This document shows positions 1-10,155 of a stretch of 64,000 bases of DNA, piece after piece. The notes below the pieces were generated by a model, which was not told the DNA's origin, made no database searches, and was given only the letters and a program-made list of their open reading frames with translations. The stretch lies in contig CAVWCQ010000008.1 of NCBI GenBank assembly GCA_963753545.1, forward strand, positions 2,976,001 to 3,040,000, read 5' to 3'. Position numbers and translations under genes: made by a program. This DNA is from CAVWCQ01 sp963753545 (GTDB taxonomy: Bacteria; Chloroflexota; Anaerolineae; Aggregatilineales; Aggregatilineaceae). Within the stretch, counting starts at the first letter, position 1, and the number at the start of each line of letters is the position of its first letter.

Positions 1-1
1 A

Positions 2-1570
2 GCAGAGACTCAGCAGACCGAACCGCAAACGATCTTGCGCATGAAGAATATCACCAAACGCTTTCCCGGCGTAGTTGCGTTGGATAATGTGGATTTTGAT
101 GTCCACCCGGGAGAAGTGCACGCCCTGGTTGGAGAGAATGGCGCAGGGAAATCGACGCTGATGAACATCATGAGCGGCATTTATACGGGCTATGATGGTC
201 AGATTTTGTTCAACGAAGCTCCCGTGTCTTTCCACAACACTCGCGACGCTCAAAATACCGGGATCGCCATGATCCATCAGGAACTCAACCTGATCCCTGA
301 GTTGACCGTCTATGAGAACATCTTCCTGGGGCGCGAACATAAGACGCTAGGCACAATCGTCAACCGCCGCAGCATGCGCCGCACGGCTGAAAAACTCATG
401 TCTGACCTGGGCCTGGACATCGATACCAACCGCCCCATCAACCGCCTGAGAGTAGGTCAGCGCCAGTTGGTTGAGATCGCAAAGGCGCTCAACGTCAATT
501 CGCAAGATCATCATTATGGATGAGCCGACATCGGCCCTCAGTGATACGGAAGTGGAATACCTCTTTAATGTGATCCGCAGTCTGCGGGCTCGGAACGTAG
601 CGGTCATCTACATCTCGCACCGTCTGAATGAGATTTTTACCCTGGCAGACCGGATCACGGTGCTGCGCGATGGCAAGGTTGCCGGAGCCTCACTCGCCAA
701 AGATATCACTCGCCGCCAGTTGATCAACCTGATGGTTGGACGTGACCTAGAGGTTCTCTATCCCAAAGAACAGGTGGAGTTGGGTCACGAAATGCTGCGG
801 GTTGAAAACCTGAATCTGCGGCAAGGACGCAGCCATTTGCTGAAAGATGTGTCGCTTTATGTGAACCAGGGCGAGATCGTTGGGGTTAGCGGGATTGATG
901 GGAGCCGGACGCACCCAACTGCTTGAAATTGATCTTCGGCGTTTATCCGACACGAGCGGTCAGCGGCAAACTGTGGCTGGAAGGTCGTGAGGTCAAGATT
1001 TACTCCCCTAAAGCAGCTATCCGGCGTGGAGTTGGGCTGATCGCGGAGGATCGCAAGGGTCAAAGCCTTGTATTGGAGCGTTCGGTCTCTGAAAATGCCA
1101 GCCTGGCCGCGCTCCGCCATTTCGCCTACCTGTCGAGCATCGTCAATCAGCGAGCCGAACGCCGTTCTGTCAGCAAAGTCGTCCATGACCTGCGAATCAA
1201 GACGCCCGGCATTAGAACGCTGGTTGGCAATCTGAGCGGCGGGAACCAACAAAAAGTGGTCGTAGCGAAATTTTTGTTGGCAAAAATCAAGCTCTTTTTA
1301 CTGGATGAACCCACGCGCGGCATCGACATTGGCGCTAAGGCTGAAATCTATCACTTAGTTGGGCAGCTTGCCCAGCAAGGAACCGCCTTCCTGCTGGTAT
1401 CCAGTGAACTGCCAGAACTCCTGGCGGTCTGTGATCGCATATACGTACTCTGCGATGGGCGAGTGACAGGAGAGTTTAAGCGGGACGAATTTGATCAAAG
1501 CGCGATCATGGAAGCAGCAACAAAATTTACCGACAGACTTAATAACGGCAAGCATGAACAGGAAGCTTAA
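2..1570 (+). CDS. Sugar ABC transporter ATP-binding protein (RbsA/MglA type), 5' partial, frameshifted
   Basis: ATPase with two nucleotide-binding domains that energises a CUT2 monosaccharide importer with the two genes downstream. The frame is open to the left edge, so the true start lies outside the window. The first domain has Walker A GENGAGKST and Walker B IIIMDEPTSAL. The second has the degenerate P-loop MGAGRTQLLE, signature LSGGNQQK and Walker B LFLLDEPTRGID, the usual RbsA pattern. As read, the frame breaks near 500 and twice between 898 and 930; removing one extra base at each point restores the family sequence, so sequencing or assembly error is more likely than decay. The substrate (ribose, galactose, xylose or arabinose class) cannot be told from this subunit. 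Confidence 0.9.
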
Positions 1571-1572
1571 AT

Positions 1573-2657
1573 ATGGGAACGATAACTAATACACCAACGC
1601 AGTCGAGGGTGCCCCAACAAGTTAAGACGATTGGGAGACAGGCACTCGTTTTTATCTTTCGCTTTCAAAGTTTCTTTGGCCTGATTATTGTTTTTCTGCT
1701 TGCCATTTATTACTCACCGATCCGCAACGGCGAAAACCTTTTCCTGAGCCAGCGCAATTTGAGCAACGTGACGCGTGACGTGGCAGAGACCGGCATTCTC
1801 GCCACCGGGCAAATTCTGGTGATCCTCATCGCCGGGATTGACCTGTCGGTTGGCTCAGTGGTGGCCCTGACGGCGACAACAACGGCGCTGCTGCTGATGC
1901 GCTCGCAGACGATCCACATCCCGCTGATCGGGGAAGCTTTGTCCTGTCGCACCTATCCGCTGAAGAAGCGATTCTACTTACGCTGGGGCTGGGTTTGTTC
2001 ATTGGCTGGTGCAACGGCTGGTCATCGGAACGATTCCGCATCCCCGCCTTTGTGACGACACTGGCCATGCTGAGCATTGCGCGTGGATTCGCCCATATCT
2101 GGTCCGACAATATCGCTGTGCCGATTTCCTACCGGGCAGGCGGCGCTGATCCAGCCTTTGAGATCCTGCACAAGCGCGTTTATAACGAGATTATCCCGGT
2201 CCCGGCGATTATTATGTTTGGGGGGGCAATCCTCATGACCCTTGTCCTCCGCTATACGACCTTTGGGCGCTATCTCTATGCGATTGGAGGTAATCAGACA
2301 GCCTCGCGCCTCTCCGGGTTGGCGGTTAAACGGATCAAAATTGCAGCGTTTATGTTATGCGGCTTTTTCGCCGCGCTCGCTGGAATTGTTCATGCTGCTC
2401 AGTTAAACCAGGGCAGCCCAAACGAGGCACAGGGGTACGAACTGAACGCGATTGCCGCTGTTGTGATTGGAGGGGCCAGCTTGTCGGGCGGCAAAGGCAC
2501 CATCATAGGTGCCATCGCTGGTGCGTTCATTCTTCACATTCTGAACAATATGCTTAGTTTGAATAACGTCGAGAGCAACACTCAACTGGTCGTTAAAGGG
2601 CTTCTCGTTGTGGGAGCTGTTGCTTTGCAGCAATTCCGTCCCGCTGAAGTGGAATAG
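1573..2657 (+). CDS. Sugar ABC transporter permease (RbsC family), frameshifted
   Basis: Membrane subunit of the CUT2 importer, starting 2 nt after the ATPase stop. Family hallmarks are GIDLSVGSVVALTA near the first third and GGASLSGGKGTIIGAIAGA near the C-terminus, with about eight to ten hydrophobic helices. The frame changes near 1937, where LSHLSAEEAILLTLGLGL continues in another frame. A compensating pair of indels near 2014-2034 hides the expected LVIGTIRIPAFV. The total length (about 360 codons) is a little longer than a normal RbsC. Confidence 0.88.
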
Positions 2658-2738
2658 CCGATGGAAAGGAGGCTCTATTAGGGTTGGTGCAATTCCTGCT
2701 CAAATAGACCGTGTGCAAGTTATCAAGGAGGATTTTTC

Positions 2739-4904
2739 GTGAACAAGAAAACCATTTTTAGTCTCGTAGCTGTGTTGATCGTCGTGACTGCGTTGATGTC
2801 ACAGACGACTCCCCGCCAGACCGCTGCCCAGGACGGCGGTTGGAAACCCTATACCGAAGAAATGATGGCAGGCGGCACGGTGAAAGAAGATGCTCGCGCC
2901 GAAGGACCACTCCCCGCTGACTGCCCTCTGCCAGAAGCCAAGGATCACTATGTAATCGGCATGTCGCAGGCCAACAAAGCGGAACCCTGGCGCGAAGCGA
3001 TGAACAGCCAGATTGAGGCGGCGGCCAAAGCGTATCCTGAATTCGAAGTAGTGTTCCAGGATGCGGCTCAGGACAATGCCAAGCAGGTGAGCGATGTGGA
3101 AAACCTGCTGACGCAGGGAATCGACCTGCTGATCATCTCTCCGAACGAAGCGGCTCCGCTGAATGATATCGTCAAACAGGCGTGGGATAACTGCGTTCCC
3201 GTGATCGTGCTGGACCGCAATCTGGTTGACCCCAACTACTCGATGTTCATCGGCGCGGACAACGTGGCGATTGGACGGGGAGCGGGCCAGTATGCGGCGC
3301 AGTGGTGCAAGGACAATGGACGCACCGAGTGCCGCATCGCGGAAATTCGTGGTCTTGAAGGTGCTCCGCCCGCCAAGGACCGCGGTGATGGCTTCCGCCA
3401 GGGTCTGGTTGATGGTGGCTTGAGCGAAGACAACATCATCTTCTCGCAGAACGCCGACTGGCTGCGGGAACGCGCTGTTCCGGCTGCTGCTGCTGCTTTC
3501 CAGTCCAACCCGGACATCGACGTGCTCTACGGGCACAACGACCCGATGGCTGAAGGCGCGTACATCGCCGCCCAGGACGCAGGGATCGATGTCAGCAAGG
3601 TTCTCTTCATCGGTATCGACGCTCTGCCTACCCCGGACGGCGGCATCATGTCCGTGCTCGAAGGCCGTCTCGGCGTGACCTTTGTCTATCCGACTGGCGG
3701 CAAGCAGGCTATCGAATGGGCGCGCCTCATCCTCGAAGAACACGTCAACCCGCCACTGTGGGAAGTGCTGCCCTTTGATGAAGTCAGTCCCGCCAACGCG
3801 CAGGACGTCTGCAACGCCTTTGCCTGCCCGAATGCTGAGGCAGCACCAGCCGCAACCGAAGCCCCCGAAGTGGTAGCTCCTCCTGCGGCTGAGGGTTGGA
3901 CGATGTATACCTCTGATATGGTCACTGGCACGGTGCTGCCCGGCTGGGAATATCCCGCTAACGGCTCAGCCCTGCCCGATGGCTGCCCCGTTCCAGCAAC
4001 GAAGGATCACTATGTGATCGGCATGTCGCAGGCCAACAAAGCGGAACCCTGGCGTGAAGCAATGAACAGCCAGATTGCCGCTGCTGCCGCGACGTATCCA
4101 GATCTGGAAGTAGTGTTCCAGGACGCGGCTCAGGACAATGCCAAGCAGGTGAGCGATGTGGAAAACCTGCTGACCCAAGGAATCGACCTGCTGATCATCT
4201 CTCCGAACGAAGCGGCTCCGCTGAATGACATTGTTAAACAAGCGTGGGATAGCTGCGTTCCCGTGATCGTGCTGGACCGCAACCTCGTGGACCCGAACTA
4301 CTCGATGTTCATCGGCGCGGACAACGTGGCGATTGGACGGGGAGCGGGCCAGTATGCGGCGCAGTGGTGCAAGGACAATGGACGCACCGAGTGCCGCATC
4401 GCGGAAATTCGTGGTCTTGAAGGTGCGCCGCCCGCCAAGGACCGCGGTGACGGCTTCCGCCAGGGTCTGGTTGATGGTGGCTTGAGCGAAGACAATATCA
4501 TCTTCTCGCAGAACGCCGACTGGCTGCGGGAACGCGCCGTCCCGGCTGCTGCTGCTGCTTTCCAGTCCAACCCGGACATCGACGTGCTCTACGGGCACAA
4601 TGACCCGATGGCTGAGGGTGCGTACATCGCCGCCCAGGACGCAGGGATCGATGTCAGCAAGGTTCTCTTCATCGGTATCGACGCTCTGCCCACTCCGGAC
4701 GGCGGCATCATGTCCGTGCTCGAAGGCCGTCTCGGCGTGACCTTCGTCTATCCGACGGGTGGTAAGCAGGCTATCGAATGGGCACACCTGATCTTGACCC
4801 AGCACGTGGCTCCGCCGCGGTGGGTCGTGCTTCCATTCGATACAGTCTCGCCCGACAACGCGCAGGAAATCTGCAATGCATTTGCCTGCCCGAATGCCCA
4901 GTAA
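2739..4904 (+). CDS. Secreted sugar-binding protein with two tandem near-identical periplasmic-binding domains
   Basis: The GTG start at 2739 is fixed by a strong AAGGAGG seven bases upstream. Residues 1 to about 30 form a signal peptide (KK, hydrophobic stretch, then QTAAQ). Two type-1 periplasmic binding domains (RbsB-like) follow, about residues 65-367 and 420-721, joined by a Pro/Ala/Glu-rich linker near residues 368-390. The domains differ at only a few positions. Each has GMSQANKAEPWREAMN, IISPNEAAPLND, VLDRN, and four cysteines at matching positions that could form disulfides. Normal binding proteins of this family have a single domain of about 320-350 residues, so this 721-residue protein is double length. 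It is encoded last in the transporter operon, whereas the binding protein usually comes first. Confidence 0.92.
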   Translation: MNKKTIFSLVAVLIVVTALMSQTTPRQTAAQDGGWKPYTEEMMAGGTVKEDARAEGPLPADCPLPEAKDHYVIGMSQANKAEPWREAMNSQIEAAAKAYPEFEVVFQDAAQDNAKQVSDVENLLTQGIDLLIISPNEAAPLNDIVKQAWDNCVPVIVLDRNLVDPNYSMFIGADNVAIGRGAGQYAAQWCKDNGRTECRIAEIRGLEGAPPAKDRGDGFRQGLVDGGLSEDNIIFSQNADWLRERAVPAAAAAFQSNPDIDVLYGHNDPMAEGAYIAAQDAGIDVSKVLFIGIDALPTPDGGIMSVLEGRLGVTFVYPTGGKQAIEWARLILEEHVNPPLWEVLPFDEVSPANAQDVCNAFACPNAEAAPAATEAPEVVAPPAAEGWTMYTSDMVTGTVLPGWEYPANGSALPDGCPVPATKDHYVIGMSQANKAEPWREAMNSQIAAAAATYPDLEVVFQDAAQDNAKQVSDVENLLTQGIDLLIISPNEAAPLNDIVKQAWDSCVPVIVLDRNLVDPNYSMFIGADNVAIGRGAGQYAAQWCKDNGRTECRIAEIRGLEGAPPAKDRGDGFRQGLVDGGLSEDNIIFSQNADWLRERAVPAAAAAFQSNPDIDVLYGHNDPMAEGAYIAAQDAGIDVSKVLFIGIDALPTPDGGIMSVLEGRLGVTFVYPTGGKQAIEWAHLILTQHVAPPRWVVLPFDTVSPDNAQEICNAFACPNAQ
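2941..4901 (+). repeat. In-frame direct duplication of the binding-protein domain (offset 1062 bp)
   Basis: Bases 2941-3839 recur at 4003-4901, offset exactly 1062 bp (354 codons). Long blocks, for example around 3238-3410 against 4300-4472, are almost identical at the DNA level, and synonymous differences are sparse. This indicates a recent duplication or ongoing gene conversion. Because the offset is a multiple of three, the reading frame is preserved. Confidence 0.93.
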
Positions 4905-4923
4905 ACGAGTAGAATAGCGTGCC

Positions 4924-4948
4924 GAGGGAGAAGGATATCTTCTCCCTC
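4924..4948 (+). terminator. Perfect hairpin after the binding-protein gene
   Basis: A perfect 10-bp stem (GAGGGAGAAG / CTTCTCCCTC) with a 5-base GATAT centre, 20 bases past the stop at 4904. It is followed by TTGTACTTATAT rather than a clean U-tract. It could be a partial terminator or 3' mRNA stabiliser that keeps binding-protein expression above the downstream isomerase. Confidence 0.65.
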
Positions 4949-5011
4949 TTGTACTTATATCACCCACTCCCTACAGGGAAGGCTACACAGATCAGCTATG
5001 CGGAGGATGTA

Positions 5012-6660
5012 GTGTCACCTTATCAGATACCAGAATTTAAAGAACTTACAGCCCCTAAGCCGAATGAAGCCGTATTGGTTGCCAGTGGGGACCTACGCCT
5101 ATCAGCAAACCAGATGTGCTGGCCCGCCCAGGAAGGGATGGAAAAGCAGATCACAGCGGCTTTTGCTCAACAGGGGATTACGGTCAGGCGCGGCCATGCC
5201 TATGATCCCGTAGAAAAGCATGGATTTATTTCCAGCCAGCGGATGGGCATGGATGTGTTTAAGAACATTCACCCGGAAGCGCGCCTCATTGTCGCTGAGG
5301 CTGTCTGGCAGTATAGCCACCACGTCCTGGCAGGACTGCGCGATCATCGTGGACCCATTCTAACGGTTGCCAATTGGAGTGGCGAATGGCCAGGGCTGGT
5401 CGGGATGCTGAATCTCAACGGTTGTTTAGCCAAGATGGGCGTGCCTTACAGCACGATTTGGAGTGAAGACTTTACCGACGAATTTTTCTTGAACGGGATT
5501 CGCCAGTGGATCAAAGAGGGCCGCATTACCCACGATGCCAGCCATGTCCGCGATCTCGATATAAAACAGATTCCGGAGTCCGAAGCGGCTTTGGGCCGCG
5601 CCCTCGCCCAGCAGATCAAGCGCGAAAAGGCTATTCTTGGTGTGTTTGATGAAGGCTGCATGGGTATGTATAACGCCATTGTTGAAGACGATTTGTTGAA
5701 TGCGGTGGGAATTTATAAAGAGCGTCTTAGCCAGTCAGCGCTGGTCGCGGCAATGCGGCAGGTCAGCGCTGACGAAGTGCGTCAGGCTCGGGCCTGGTTG
5801 GAAACGCGTGGGTTGCGCTTCAATACGGGCAAGGACGAAGCCACCGAACTGACGGATGCTCAGATCAGCCAGCAGCTTCAGATGTATATCGCGGCGGTGC
5901 GGATTGCTCATGCCTTTGGCTGCGCGATGATTGGTATTCAATACCAGCAGGGCCTCAAGGATATGGTCCCGGCCTCCGATCTGGCTGAAGGTCTCTTGAA
6001 CAATGCCGAACGCCCGCCTGTCACCGATCTGAAGACGGGTAAGGAATTATACGCTGGACAGCCTGTGCCTCACTTTAACGAGGTCGATGAAGGGGCAGCC
6101 CTGGATGCGCTTGTCACAAATCGGGTCTGGACAACGATGGGATTTGATCCAGCAACGACCCTGCACGACATCCGCTGGGGCAAACCCTATCGCGGTGACG
6201 GGATCGATGATTTTGTCTGGCTGTTTATGATTTCAGGTGCGGCCCCGGCCTCACATTTTGGTGGCTATGCGAACGCGAGCAGCGATCGCCAGCCGCCAAT
6301 GTACTTCCCGCTGGGCGGTGGAACGCTCAAGGGGGTGAGCAAACCCGGCGAATTCGTATGGAGCCGTGTTTTTGTCATGGGCGGTCAACTGCATGCTGAT
6401 CTGGGCGTGGAACAGCCGTCCGGCTTCCCGAAGCAGAAACCGCCAGCCGCTGGCAGGCGACTACCCCAGAATGGCCGATTATGCACGCGGTTCTGCACGG
6501 TGTCACACGCAATCAACTGATGGCGCGCCATAAGGCGAATCATATTCAGGTCGTTTATGCCCCTTCGGCAGAAGCAGCCGATAAAGGGCTGGCGGCGAAA
6601 GCAGCGATGTTCCAGGCGATGGGCTTTCAGGTCCATTTATGTGGGGATGTGAAGCTGTAG
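5012..6660 (+). CDS. L-fucose/L-arabinose isomerase-like enzyme (COG2407 type), frameshifted near 3' end
   Basis: Predicted ketol-isomerase that converts an imported aldose to a ketose. The GTG at 5012 is preferred because GGAGG lies five bases upstream; the longer open frame from 4919 runs through the hairpin. Recognisable segments are GVFDEGCMGMYNAI (probable acidic/metal-binding region, about residue 210) and the following KERLSQSALVAAM block. The C-terminal WPIMHAVLHGVTRNQLMARH, typical of the family and containing probable active-site histidines, lies in another frame after a break near 6400-6424; the reconstructed product ends at 6660. The position after a CUT2 transporter supports a catabolic role. 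Fucose versus arabinose specificity cannot be resolved. Confidence 0.7.
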
Positions 6661-6680
6661 ATCAATCTGGAAGGGATAGC

Positions 6681-6717
6681 AAAAAGCGCGCAGACACACC
6701 AATCTGCGCGCTTTTTT
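6681..6717. terminator. Bidirectional rho-independent terminator
   Basis: A 14-bp perfect stem (AAAAAGCGCGCAGA with its complement) around an 8-base loop. It has A-runs on one side and T-runs on the other, so it can terminate both the isomerase transcript (+) and the convergent flavin oxidoreductase transcript (-). Confidence 0.92.
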
Positions 6718-6724
6718 GTGAGGA

Positions 6725-7699
6725 TCATAAAGCGGACAGAACCTTAACCGATATCTCTGAAAGCCATTCTTCTGGTTTTTCGGCGGGCGGTATGAATACA
6801 ATGCTGTCTGCCCCGGCCTCAGCCAACCGATGAATGGCGGCAGCGCAGTCGGAAGGAGTGCCCACCACTGCCAGTTGGTTAATCCACTCATCGGGCATTT
6901 CCGCCTCAAGGCGAGCCGGGCCGCCGTTGGTTAGCAGCTCATCGACCTGGGGGACGATACCCATAGGAGCCAGATGGCTGTGAATCCCACCACTGGCGAT
7001 GATGGGGGTTATGATGGGGCGCAGCCGATTCCGCGCGGCCTGGGCGTTGTCATCCACCTCGCAAAAAGCGTAAACCGTCAGGCGGTGAGCGCTTCTATCG
7101 GGCTGGCTCTGTGCGATCAGGCCCCGTGCCCAGGAGATATACGCCGGGGACGCGCATTCGGCCAGGATCGTCCCATCCGCAACGCGGCCCGACATGGCTA
7201 TCGACTTCGGCCCGCGTACACCGAGCGAAATGGGCGGCACAACATTGGGCGGAAATTCCAGGCACACCTTGTCGAGATGAACATACTGCCCGTCGTAAGA
7301 GACGGTTTCGCCACGCAGTAAAGCCCGGATCGTTTGTGTGATTTCTTCCAATGCCCGCACTGGCGACGCAGGGAACGCGCCGATCTGCCGCATCCACTCC
7401 GACACCCCGTGCCCAATTCCGGGAAGGAAGCGCCCCGGATACAGCCGAGACAGAGTAGCAATTTCCATTGCCGTAAAAGCTGGGTTCCGCGCGACGCCGG
7501 GCATAATCCCCAGGCCAATTGTAATGTTTGATGGGTAGGCGAGCGCGGTCGCTGTCGAGGCAATTCCGCTGCTGTAGAAACAATCTTCTACCAGCCACAG
7601 TTCATCAAAACCCGCTTTTTCTGCCAGACCGACAAAGTTCTGCACGCCTTCGATTGGATATTCTCGGCGGAACATGACACCAACATGAAAGTCTCGCAT
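6725..7699 (-). CDS. LLM-class flavin-dependent oxidoreductase (luciferase/F420-type)
   Basis: 324-residue TIM-barrel oxidoreductase of the luciferase-like superfamily, which uses FMN or F420. The sequence shows the N-terminal beta strand GVMF, LAEKAGFDELWLVED, the conserved GIMPGVARNPAFTAME region and PGRFLPGIGHG, followed by GTPSDCAAAIHRLAEAGAD near the C-terminus as in methylene-H4MPT reductase-like members. It starts 3 bases after the GH3 stop, so it is probably the second gene of that operon. The substrate is unknown; flavin versus F420 cannot be distinguished by eye. Confidence 0.85.
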   Translation of the reverse strand: MRDFHVGVMFRREYPIEGVQNFVGLAEKAGFDELWLVEDCFYSSGIASTATALAYPSNITIGLGIMPGVARNPAFTAMEIATLSRLYPGRFLPGIGHGVSEWMRQIGAFPASPVRALEEITQTIRALLRGETVSYDGQYVHLDKVCLEFPPNVVPPISLGVRGPKSIAMSGRVADGTILAECASPAYISWARGLIAQSQPDRSAHRLTVYAFCEVDDNAQAARNRLRPIITPIIASGGIHSHLAPMGIVPQVDELLTNGGPARLEAEMPDEWINQLAVVGTPSDCAAAIHRLAEAGADSIVFIPPAEKPEEWLSEISVKVLSAL

Positions 7700-7702
7700 A
7701 TC

Positions 7703-9822
7703 CTATGCCTCACTTACCGTGAAAAATGCGCGTATAAGTTCTGGAGCGCCTGGGGCTGCCATCGGTGAGCAGCCTCCAACCGTCAGTTGGAACTGCCCAG
7801 CCTCTAATTGGAGACGTCCTTCATCGTTGACCAGCATCATCATCTCCGGCTCGATGGTGAATTGGATATCGGTACTTTCACCCGGCTTGAGATGAACGCG
7901 CTGGAAGCCAATCAGACTATAAAAGGGTACTTCAACCGATGCATCTTGATCGGTGAGATAGAACTGGACCACTTCCTCTGCTTCAACGTTGCCCACATTG
8001 CTGAGTAAAAAGCGGGCCGACAGCGTTTCGCCGGAACCAATGTTATCTTTGCTCAGTCTGAGATCGCGGTAGGAAAAACTCGTATAGCTGAGGCCAAAAC
8101 CAAACGGGTAAAGCGGTTCAAATGCTCCATAGCGGTAGGTTCGCCCGGTCATTCGATAATCAGCAAAGGGAGGAAGTTGATCGATAGACTGCGGGAAAGT
8201 CAGGGGCAGTTTGCCCGACGGCGACTCGTCCCCAAACAGGACATTGGCAACCGCCCGTCCACCCTCCTGCCCGGGATACCACACATAGACTATCGCCTCA
8301 ACCAGATCCTCTATTTCGCCCAAAGTGATAGGGCTGCCGCCTGTGAGAACCAGGACAACTTTCGCGCCTGCCGCTGCCAGCTTCCGCAGATACTGGACCT
8401 GTGAGGCGGGCAGTCCAATCCCACCACGATCACCCTCTTCTTTCGACAAAACGACATCGCCTTCTTCGCCTTCCAGGATGGGCGACAGTCCCATGCAGGC
8501 AATCGTCAGATCGGCCTCTGCCGCCATGAACATCGTCCAATCGACGGCTGTATCAAGAGAGGGTTGGGTCAGGTGACAGCCAGTACGATATTCTAAGCCG
8601 ACGCCTTCGGGTACGCGCCCAACGATGCCTTCAATCAGGGTGCAGAGCGAATCGCTCAGGCCAAAGTAGTTCCCCAGCAGAACATCCATTGAGGTTGCCG
8701 TTGGGCCAATGACCAGAAGGCGGCGAACATCCTGGCGGATAGGCAAAATCTGGTTTTTATTTTTCAGCAGAACAATGGATTTAACAGCGGCCTCGTATGC
8801 AAGCTGGCGATGTTCGGCGCAGTTGATGATGCTGAGCGGAATAGCTGCGTACGGCACATCGGCTTGCGGATCAAACATGCCCAGCTTGAAACGAGTTGCC
8901 AGCGTGCGCGACAGTGCCTGATCGAGGTCAGATTCGGTGATTAATCCGCGCTGGAGAGCCTCACCGAGATGTTTATAGGTCGATCCGCAGTTGAGATCAC
9001 AGCCCGCTTTGAGGGCCATTGCTGTGCTCTCGGCTGCGTCAGCCGTCACTTTGTGGTGCAGATGAAAATCGTCCAGCGCCCCGCAGTCTGATACCACATG
9101 CCCCTCAAATCCCCACTCGTCCCGGAGGATATCCGTCAGCAGGGTTGGACTGCCGCAACACGGTTCGCCGTTGGTCCGGTTATAGGCCCCCATCACCGCC
9201 TCTACCCTGGCTTCTGTCACCAGTTTTTTAAAGGCGGGCAGGTAGGTTGCGTACAGATCGCGCGGTGAAACCCTGGCATCAAAACTATGGCGCTCTTTTT
9301 CGGGGCCGCTATGTACGGCAAAATGCTTGGCACACGCAGCGGCTTTTAAGTACGTGGGATGGTCACCTTGCAGCCCACGCACAAAGGCTGCTCCCATTTC
9401 ACCCGCGAGATAGGGATCTTCGCCCCAGGTTTCCTGACCGCGCCCCCAACGAGGATCGCGGAAGATATTGACGTTGGGTGACCAGAACGTGAGGCCCTGG
9501 TAGATGCCGGTCTGCCCGTTTCGATTTAATGACTCATGATACTTGGCGCGTCCTTCGTCTCCAATCGCCGAAGCGATTTTTCGATCAGGCCAGAATCCCA
9601 TGTTGCCGCCATGCCAATCGCCTGGGGGAAAACGGTTGCCCGCCCATTGCGGGCTACGCCGTGCAGCGCCTCATTCCAATAGTTGTAGGCTGGAATGTTG
9701 AGCCGGGGGATGGCTACCGCCGGGTTACACATCTGCCCGATTTTTTCTTCAAGCGTCAATCGAGATATTAAATCTTGAACTCTTTCGGACAGGGGGCGAG
9801 AAGGATCAAGGTAGATAGTCAT
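7703..9822 (-). CDS. GH3 beta-glucosidase/beta-xylosidase, frameshifted near N-terminus
   Basis: Exo-acting retaining glycosidase that releases glucose or xylose from oligosaccharides. It has the N-terminal GH3 barrel (YNYWNEALHGVAR, WSPNVNIFRDPRWGRGQETWGEDP, KHFAVHSGPE), nucleophile Asp in VVSDCGA, the alpha/beta sandwich (LLKNKNQILP) and a C-terminal fibronectin-III-like domain (FGLSYTSF onward). The domain order and PRWGRGQETWGEDP resemble the beta-xylosidase branch. The frame breaks at the T5 run at 9577-9581 (A5 in the gene); one more A restores LIEKIASAIGDEGRAKY. No signal peptide is seen, so it probably acts in the cytoplasm on imported oligosaccharides. It is paralogous to the exported GH3 at 61402. 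Confidence 0.93.
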
Positions 9823-9846
9823 CGAATAATTCCTTTCAGGCAGACC

Positions 9847-10035
9847 TCACCGCTTAACTTCCGCGATATCCACCCCGGACTGAGGATCGAGTGAATGGAG
9901 GCCAGCAGCTAGCACTGCACAGGCTGATCAATGATCGGCATGATATTACCATCCGTATGCTTGATTGTGAAAAAGCCCAGATCGCGGATAAGCTGGACAC
10001 AAAGCAAACCCATTGAGCCGTAAAGACGTTACCGC
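9847..10035 (-). pseudogene. Decayed C-terminal fragment of a URO-D/MT2-type methyltransferase-like gene
   Basis: Minus-strand translation of this otherwise gene-free stretch gives RDLGFFTIKHTDGNIMPIID, then a stop. In the next frame follows GLHSLDPQSGVDIAEVKR and a stop. These match, in order, the H-x-D-G-N and 'GLHPxxPxxGxDIAEVKxxYG' segments of URO-D superfamily proteins, which recur in this window. No start, N-terminal half or intact frame exists, so it is a remnant about 60 codons long. It lies between the divergently transcribed GH3 and kinase genes. Confidence 0.7.
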
Positions 10036-10061
10036 TGGAAATTCAGCCGGACATGATGTGC

Positions 10062-10067
10062 TATACT
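10062..10067 (+). promoter_or_regulatory. Possible -10 element for the FGGY kinase gene
   Basis: TATACT lies about 90 bases before the kinase start in the 9823-10155 intergenic region. No good -35 hexamer is visible at the right spacing, so this is only a candidate. Apart from the URO-D remnant nothing else was recognised in this region. Confidence 0.3.
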
Positions 10068-10155
10068 GATCGAGGCGCTCGTCGAATTAGCGGAAACAAT
10101 CGCTTCCTGAGCGGCCCGCAACCAGAAATGGAACGATCTTGAGCGAGATCAGGCG

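Noticed and set aside
898..930. Programmed ribosomal frameshifting
   Set aside because: No slippery heptamer with a following structure is seen, and similar breaks occur in many unrelated genes, so error is the simpler reading.
35..1570. Three separate small ATPase genes
   Set aside because: The pieces join into one RbsA-type protein when single extra bases are removed; separate genes would lack essential motifs.
2799..4967. Two long minus-strand frames (314 and 333 codons) opposite the binding-protein gene
   Set aside because: They mirror the duplicated domain, lack start signals and have no family features; they are shadows of the plus-strand gene.
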